In this document: one piece after another, positions 16,228-19,339 of the stretch
How positions within the stretch are numbered: position 1 is the first letter of the stretch
How the letters are laid out: each line of letters starts with the position of its first letter
Source: CAIKZZ01 sp037443765
GTDB taxonomy: Bacteria > Pseudomonadota > Gammaproteobacteria > Steroidobacterales > Steroidobacteraceae
Length of the DNA stretch: 19,339 nt
NCBI GenBank assembly: GCA_037443765.1
Contig: JBBINS010000038.1
Span: forward strand, 1 to 19,339
Reading direction: 5' to 3'
Program-made: the position numbers and the translations under genes
Notes under the pieces: model-generated
Seen by the model: the letters and a program-made list of their open reading frames with translations, nothing else
Databases searched by the model: none
What the model was told of the DNA's origin: nothing

Positions 16228-16539
16228 TTAGCCGCTGATCCCGGTAACCTTGACTTCGGTGTACGACTGGCGGTGCGTACCCTGCCGCATGTAGTGCTTG
16301 CGGCGGCGGAACTTGACGATCGTCACCTTCGGGGCGCGCCCGTGGGACTGGATCGTCGCCGTGACCTTCGCCCCGGCGAGGAATGGCTTGCCGAGCTTGA
16401 CGCTGTCGCCCTGCCCGAGCAGCAGCACGTCGCTGAACTCGACGGTGGCGCCGGCGTCGGCCGGGAGCTTCTCAACGCGAAGGACCGACCCCTCGCTGAC
16501 GCGGTACTGCTTACCGCCGGTTTGGATGACCGCGAACAT
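16228..16539 (-). CDS. rplU: 50S ribosomal protein L21
   Basis: This gene encodes a 103-residue large-subunit protein that binds 23S rRNA. It begins MFAVIQTGGKQYRV and contains the conserved RRRKHYMRQGTHRQSYTEVK near the end. The length equals Escherichia coli L21. ATG 16539 is chosen; an in-frame GTG four codons earlier overlaps the GAGG ribosome site itself, so it is unlikely to be used. It leads the rplU-rpmA message and has a strong promoter about 76 bases upstream, divergent from ispB. Confidence 0.98.
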   Translation of the reverse strand: MFAVIQTGGKQYRVSEGSVLRVEKLPADAGATVEFSDVLLLGQGDSVKLGKPFLAGAKVTATIQSHGRAPKVTIVKFRRRKHYMRQGTHRQSYTEVKVTGISG

Positions 16540-16560
16540 GTTCAAATGCACCTCGAAACG

Positions 16561-16577
16561 GGGATCCTCGGGATCCC
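16561..16577 (-). promoter_or_regulatory. Stem-loop in the rplU leader
   Basis: The arms GGGATCC (16561-16567) and GGATCCC (16571-16577) pair perfectly over seven bases around three bases. It lies in the predicted 5' leader of rplU, about 22 bases before the ATG and upstream of the GAGG site. It could mediate ribosomal protein feedback or affect translation; there is no further support. Confidence 0.4.
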
Positions 16578-16614
16578 GGGGTACCGGCCCTGAGGCAGGT
16601 CAACGGAACCGCGA

Positions 16615-16643
16615 ATTCTAATGAGGACGCGGGGTTGCGTCAA
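16615..16643 (-). promoter_or_regulatory. Sigma-70 type promoter of rplU-rpmA
   Basis: On the minus strand a -35 TTGACG (16643-16638) and a -10 TAGAAT (16620-16615) are separated by exactly 17 bases. Both boxes match five of six consensus positions. Transcription would begin near 16608, giving a leader of about 70 bases before the rplU ATG. Confidence 0.85.
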
Positions 16644-16712
16644 ACCCGCATAACCGGCCGCCGGAAAGCCCGTTTGGACGGCCGGACGAATGCCGGTAGG
16701 ATGCCGGGCCCT

Positions 16713-17702
16713 ATGGCGGCCGAACAACCGACTCTGCTCGAGGGGATCCGCGGCACGGTCGCGGCCGACCTCGCCGCCGTGGACGCGACGATCCGCCGCG
16801 AGCTCGCGAGCGACGTCGTGCTCGTGAACCAGGTCTCCGAGTACATCATCGGTGCCGGCGGCAAGCGCCTGCGCCCGCTGCTGGTGCTGCTCGCCGCGCG
16901 CGCGGCCGGCGCCCCGCCCCTCGGCCCTCAGGTCATGGCCGCCGTCGTGATCGAGTTCATCCACACCGCGACGCTGCTGCACGACGACGTCGTCGACGGC
17001 TCCCGCCAGCGACGCGGCCGCGATACGGCCAACGAGGTGTGGGGCAACTCGGCGAGCGTGCTGGTCGGCGACTTCCTGTACTCGCGCGCCTTCCAGATGA
17101 TGGTGCGGCTGAAGAGCCTCAGGGTCATGGAGATCATGGCCGACGCGACCAACGTGATCGCGGAGGGCGAGGTCCTGCAGCTGATGAACGCGCGCGACCC
17201 GGACACCTCGGAAAGCCGGTATCTCGAGGTCATTTACCGCAAGACGGCGCGGTTGTTCGAGTCGGGGGCGCAGATCGCGGCGGTTCTCGCCGGCGCGGAC
17301 CCGGCGGTCGAGCGGGCGCTCGCGGACTACGGCCGCCACCTCGGCAACGCCTTCCAACTGGTCGACGATTCGCTCGATTACCGTGGCAGCCCCGCCGAGC
17401 GCGGCAAGAACGTCGGCGACGACCTGGCCGAGGGCAAACCGACGCTGCCCGTGATCCACGCGCTCCGGTCGGGCTCTGCCGAGCAACAGGCGCTGTTGCG
17501 CCGGGCCATCGAGACCGGCGGCCTCGACGACCTCCCGGCGGTGCTGAAGGCGATTGAATCGGCCGGGGGGCTTGAGTACACTGCGCGACTCGCTCAAGGC
17601 GAGGCCGATCAGGCTCTTGCGGCGCTGGAACCACTACCCGAGTCGGTTCACGGCGATGCGCTCAGGCAGCTGGCGGGTTTTGCGATCAGTCGCTCGTACT
17701 GA
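16713..17702 (+). CDS. ispB: Octaprenyl (polyprenyl) diphosphate synthase
   Basis: This gene encodes a 329-residue all-trans prenyltransferase making the long isoprenoid chain of ubiquinone from farnesyl diphosphate and IPP. GGKRLRP is at 49-55. The first Asp-rich motif is Asp91, Asp92 and Asp95 in LLHDDVVD, and the second is Asp218, Asp219 and Asp222 in LVDDSLDY. KNVGDDLAEGKPTLP at 232-246 is also typical. The whole sequence tracks Escherichia coli IspB closely; chain length cannot be read from sequence alone. ATG 16713 is chosen on homology. An in-frame ATG at 16701 has a better AGG site directly upstream and would add four residues, so either is possible. It diverges from rplU, the usual gammaproteobacterial arrangement, and is followed after 27 bases by tRNA-Pro. 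Confidence 0.96.
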   Translation: MAAEQPTLLEGIRGTVAADLAAVDATIRRELASDVVLVNQVSEYIIGAGGKRLRPLLVLLAARAAGAPPLGPQVMAAVVIEFIHTATLLHDDVVDGSRQRRGRDTANEVWGNSASVLVGDFLYSRAFQMMVRLKSLRVMEIMADATNVIAEGEVLQLMNARDPDTSESRYLEVIYRKTARLFESGAQIAAVLAGADPAVERALADYGRHLGNAFQLVDDSLDYRGSPAERGKNVGDDLAEGKPTLPVIHALRSGSAEQQALLRRAIETGGLDDLPAVLKAIESAGGLEYTARLAQGEADQALAALEPLPESVHGDALRQLAGFAISRSY

Positions 17703-17729
17703 CCAAGGCCCGCAGATCGCGGCACGCGA

Positions 17730-17806
<77 letters not shown>

Positions 17807-17826
17807 TTTGAATCAACGCCTTACGG

Positions 17827-17852
17827 ATCGGATGAATGTCCGATTCCTTTTC
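17827..17852 (+). terminator. Probable terminator after tRNA-Pro
   Basis: ATCGGA at 17827-17832 pairs with TCCGAT at 17839-17844 around TGAATG, followed by TCCTTTTC. The stem is short but the T-rich tail fits. A second inverted repeat, CCGGTG with CACCGG (17853-17867), comes next. No gene is seen between the tRNA and the convergent small protein. Confidence 0.55.
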
Positions 17853-17906
17853 CCGGTGCCTCACCGGTGACTCAAGAATCGCTAACGCGCGCACCGCTTC
17901 GCCGAT

Positions 17907-18203
17907 TTACGACTCTCCGGCCGCGCCGCGTGAGGCAGCCCCGCAACGCTCCGCGTTTTCCAGCACAGAACACAGGGCATCGAGTTCCTCACGGAGCCGC
18001 GCGCCGCGAACGTTCCTGATGGAATAGCTGAGATCACCGATCCATTGCGACAGCCAGAACGCACCAATCCGAACGGCATACCACCCGTCTCGCGGTTTGC
18101 ATGCGCGCAGCTTTGCGGCTTCCTCCTCGAAGGGATAGGCATAGCGCAGCAACAGCGCGACCTCGCGTTCGGTCAGCTGGACCAGTCGTTCATCAGGCTT
18201 CAT
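17907..18203 (-). CDS. Small protein of unknown function, coupled to the SWIM protein
   Basis: This gene encodes 98 residues that I do not recognise. The protein is soluble and charged, with an acidic and Leu-rich helix-like start (DERLVQLTEREVALLLRYAY), a central aromatic patch (GWYAVRIGAFWLSQWIGDLS at 40-59) and a second helix (REELDALCSVLENAERC). There is no signal peptide and no membrane segment. The ATG overlaps the SWIM protein stop as ATGA, and GGGGAAGA just upstream serves as ribosome site, so the two are almost certainly translated together. This suggests it partners the SWIM/SNF2 pair, which is inference. The frame continues open upstream over the SWIM gene, but that part looks like shadow sequence. 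GC content is lower than in the housekeeping genes. Confidence 0.75.
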   Translation of the reverse strand: MKPDERLVQLTEREVALLLRYAYPFEEEAAKLRACKPRDGWYAVRIGAFWLSQWIGDLSYSIRNVRGARLREELDALCSVLENAERCGAASRGAAGES

Positions 18204-19057
18204 CGGGTCTTCCCCGATAACTTGCGCCCGGCTCGGGCGATCTTGCCAGTCGCTGCCTTGGCTTTTCGGGCAGGAGACGGCATTTTCCGATTCACCGACC
18301 GCCCGGTCCGAGTCTGCGCGGTTGGCGTCGCGGCTGATTCCGGAGCGGCTACGGGCAAATCGATACCGAACACGTCGGCCAGCTTCGAGGAATCCAGAAT
18401 TCGTCCCGCACGCGGCGCCTTCTGTGCAAGCACATCGCCCTCGCCTGCCCGCGCGATGAGTTCCTTCGCGTCGACTTTGCGCAATCCGAACAGGAGTTGC
18501 GGCTCCGCATCGAGCCGAGCGCCGATGCCATACAGCGTCGCGGCGATGTGCTTGCACATCGCCGCTGAATCGGGGCAACTGCAGCTGAAACTGATCTCCT
18601 TCGGCGAAGGAAACAGGCCAGTACCCGGTCGTGTGATTCGCTCCATCACGGACGCCGACAACTGACCCTGGAGCAGTTCCACGAGCGTGTCGATGGACTG
18701 CGCGCAGTCGCGGGCGATACCTTTCCAGTGAGCGCCTGCCACGGCCGAGATCTTGACTTTGATCCGGTAGAGGCTCGATCCCATGACCTGAGCGGTCGCT
18801 TCACCAGCCTCGATCTTCAGATCGATCACCGAACCGTTACGCAAGTAAGTCCTTCCGCGCGGCAGGCGATTGGCATAATCGCTATAGCGCTCCAGGTTCT
18901 GGCACCACGACTTCCCCCAGAACGACTTCGCGATCGCACCGCGACTCGCGGTGACCGGCGACAGCATCTGTCCCGTCTTGGCGAGTTTCGCGGCGGTCTT
19001 TGCCGCCTTCTGGCGGCGTGCCGCCACCGGAACATACGGTTTCCAACGAAAGTACAT
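18200..19057 (-). CDS. SWIM zinc-finger protein
   Basis: This gene encodes a 285-residue protein with a CxCx6CxH SWIM finger: Cys159, Cys161, Cys168 and His170 in SCSCPDSAAMCKHIAATLY. SWIM domains bind zinc and are linked to DNA or protein binding, often beside SNF2 helicases in bacteria. Before the finger lies a conserved start with AIAKSFWGKSWCQNLERYSD at 41-60, common in such proteins. After it comes a region of unknown fold. The tail (about 245-285) is rich in Lys, Arg, Ala and Ser and probably binds nucleic acid. ATG 19057 is chosen because MYFRWKPYVPV fits the family and GAGG lies about ten bases upstream; the longer open frame is Arg/Gly-rich filler. It follows the SNF2 gene by 29 bases and overlaps the small protein gene by four. 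Confidence 0.88.
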   Translation of the reverse strand: MYFRWKPYVPVAARRQKAAKTAAKLAKTGQMLSPVTASRGAIAKSFWGKSWCQNLERYSDYANRLPRGRTYLRNGSVIDLKIEAGEATAQVMGSSLYRIKVKISAVAGAHWKGIARDCAQSIDTLVELLQGQLSASVMERITRPGTGLFPSPKEISFSCSCPDSAAMCKHIAATLYGIGARLDAEPQLLFGLRKVDAKELIARAGEGDVLAQKAPRAGRILDSSKLADVFGIDLPVAAPESAATPTAQTRTGRSVNRKMPSPARKAKAATGKIARAGRKLSGKTR

Positions 19058-19086
19058 CAGCAGCGCCCTCGTTTGACCCTGACCCG

Positions 19087-19339
19087 TCAGACTTCCGCGC
19101 GCGCAGAGTGGATGTCGAGCGCCACCAGATTCAACAACTCGCGGTCCCCGAGCTCCGTCAACAGCAGCTCCGCACCACCCTCCAGCACGTCCTTGACGAG
19201 CGTTTGCTTCGATTCGATCAAGCGGTCGATCTTGTCCTCGACGGTACCGCGACACACGAACTTATGTACCAGCACATTGCGTGTTTGGCCAATCCGGAAC
19301 GCCCGATCGGTCGCCTGGTTCTCCACCGCCGGATTCCAC
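19087..19339 (-). CDS. SNF2-family helicase, C-terminal end (cut by window edge)
   Basis: The last 83 residues are seen; the rest lies beyond the right edge. They begin WNPAVENQATDRAFRIGQ, the helicase motif VI region of SNF2 ATPases, with the arginine finger in QATDRAFRIGQ. VLVHKFVCRGTVEDKIDRL and a helical tail ending LVALDIHSARAEV follow. SNF2 proteins translocate on double-stranded DNA and remodel protein-DNA complexes. It is the first gene of a minus-strand run with the SWIM protein and the small unknown protein. The ATPase lobe and any N-terminal domain cannot be judged here. Confidence 0.93.
   Translation of the reverse strand, partial: WNPAVENQATDRAFRIGQTRNVLVHKFVCRGTVEDKIDRLIESKQTLVKDVLEGGAELLLTELGDRELLNLVALDIHSARAEV

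Noticed and set aside
17836..18027. A 63-codon plus-strand frame after tRNA-Pro
   Set aside because: It overlaps the end of the small minus-strand gene, has no ribosome site and no recognisable pattern.

Overview
The window reads as chromosomal DNA of a GC-rich gammaproteobacterium. The housekeeping block runs ispB, rplU, rpmA, obgE, rpsT, murJ, ribF, ileS, lspA, ispH. This is the arrangement I know from Pseudomonas and relatives, and many third positions are G or C. I cannot name the genus. An uncultured or Xanthomonadales/Nevskiales/Steroidobacterales-like lineage would fit, but that is inference.

Layout. (1) Positions 1-4642 hold an acyl-activation locus. A truncated phosphopantetheinyl transferase on the minus strand diverges from a plus-strand run of cytochrome P450, a fatty acyl-AMP ligase fused to an acyl carrier domain, and a VanZ-type membrane protein with a soluble beta-rich C-terminal domain. 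(2) Positions 4643-6680 hold a 381-base gap with a hairpin and a strong but orphan Shine-Dalgarno-like motif, then a kumamolisin-like S53 acid peptidase that ends in a strong terminator. (3) Positions 6802-13945 hold a minus-strand housekeeping run, murJ-ribF-ileS-lspA-ispH, followed by tRNA-Thr(CGT) with its own promoter. ileS/lspA and lspA/ispH overlap by four bases, and fkpB, usual between lspA and ispH, is absent. (4) rpsT diverges from murJ, starts with TTG, and has a good promoter and a terminator. (5) Positions 14279-17806 hold obgE and a GNAT acetyltransferase (minus), rpmA and rplU (minus, with a near-consensus promoter and an intrinsic terminator), divergent ispB (plus) and tRNA-Pro(CGG). 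(6) From about 17807 to the end the composition falls to roughly 60 percent GC in the lines I counted. Three minus-strand genes follow: the C-terminus of an SNF2-family helicase, a SWIM zinc-finger protein, and a small unknown protein coupled to it by an ATGA overlap.

How the genes work together. In the first block the ligase would activate a fatty acid as acyl-AMP and could load it on its own carrier domain. The divergent transferase would supply the phosphopantetheine arm, and the P450 could oxidise the acyl chain. The VanZ protein is in the same run, but its role is unknown. The middle blocks cover translation (IleS, S20, L21, L27, ObgE), envelope building (MurJ, LspA), flavin cofactors (RibF) and isoprenoids (IspH, IspB). 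The right-hand end may be the edge of a transferred segment next to tRNA-Pro. The parts most worth a second look are the acyl-activation locus and the SNF2/SWIM/small-protein set.
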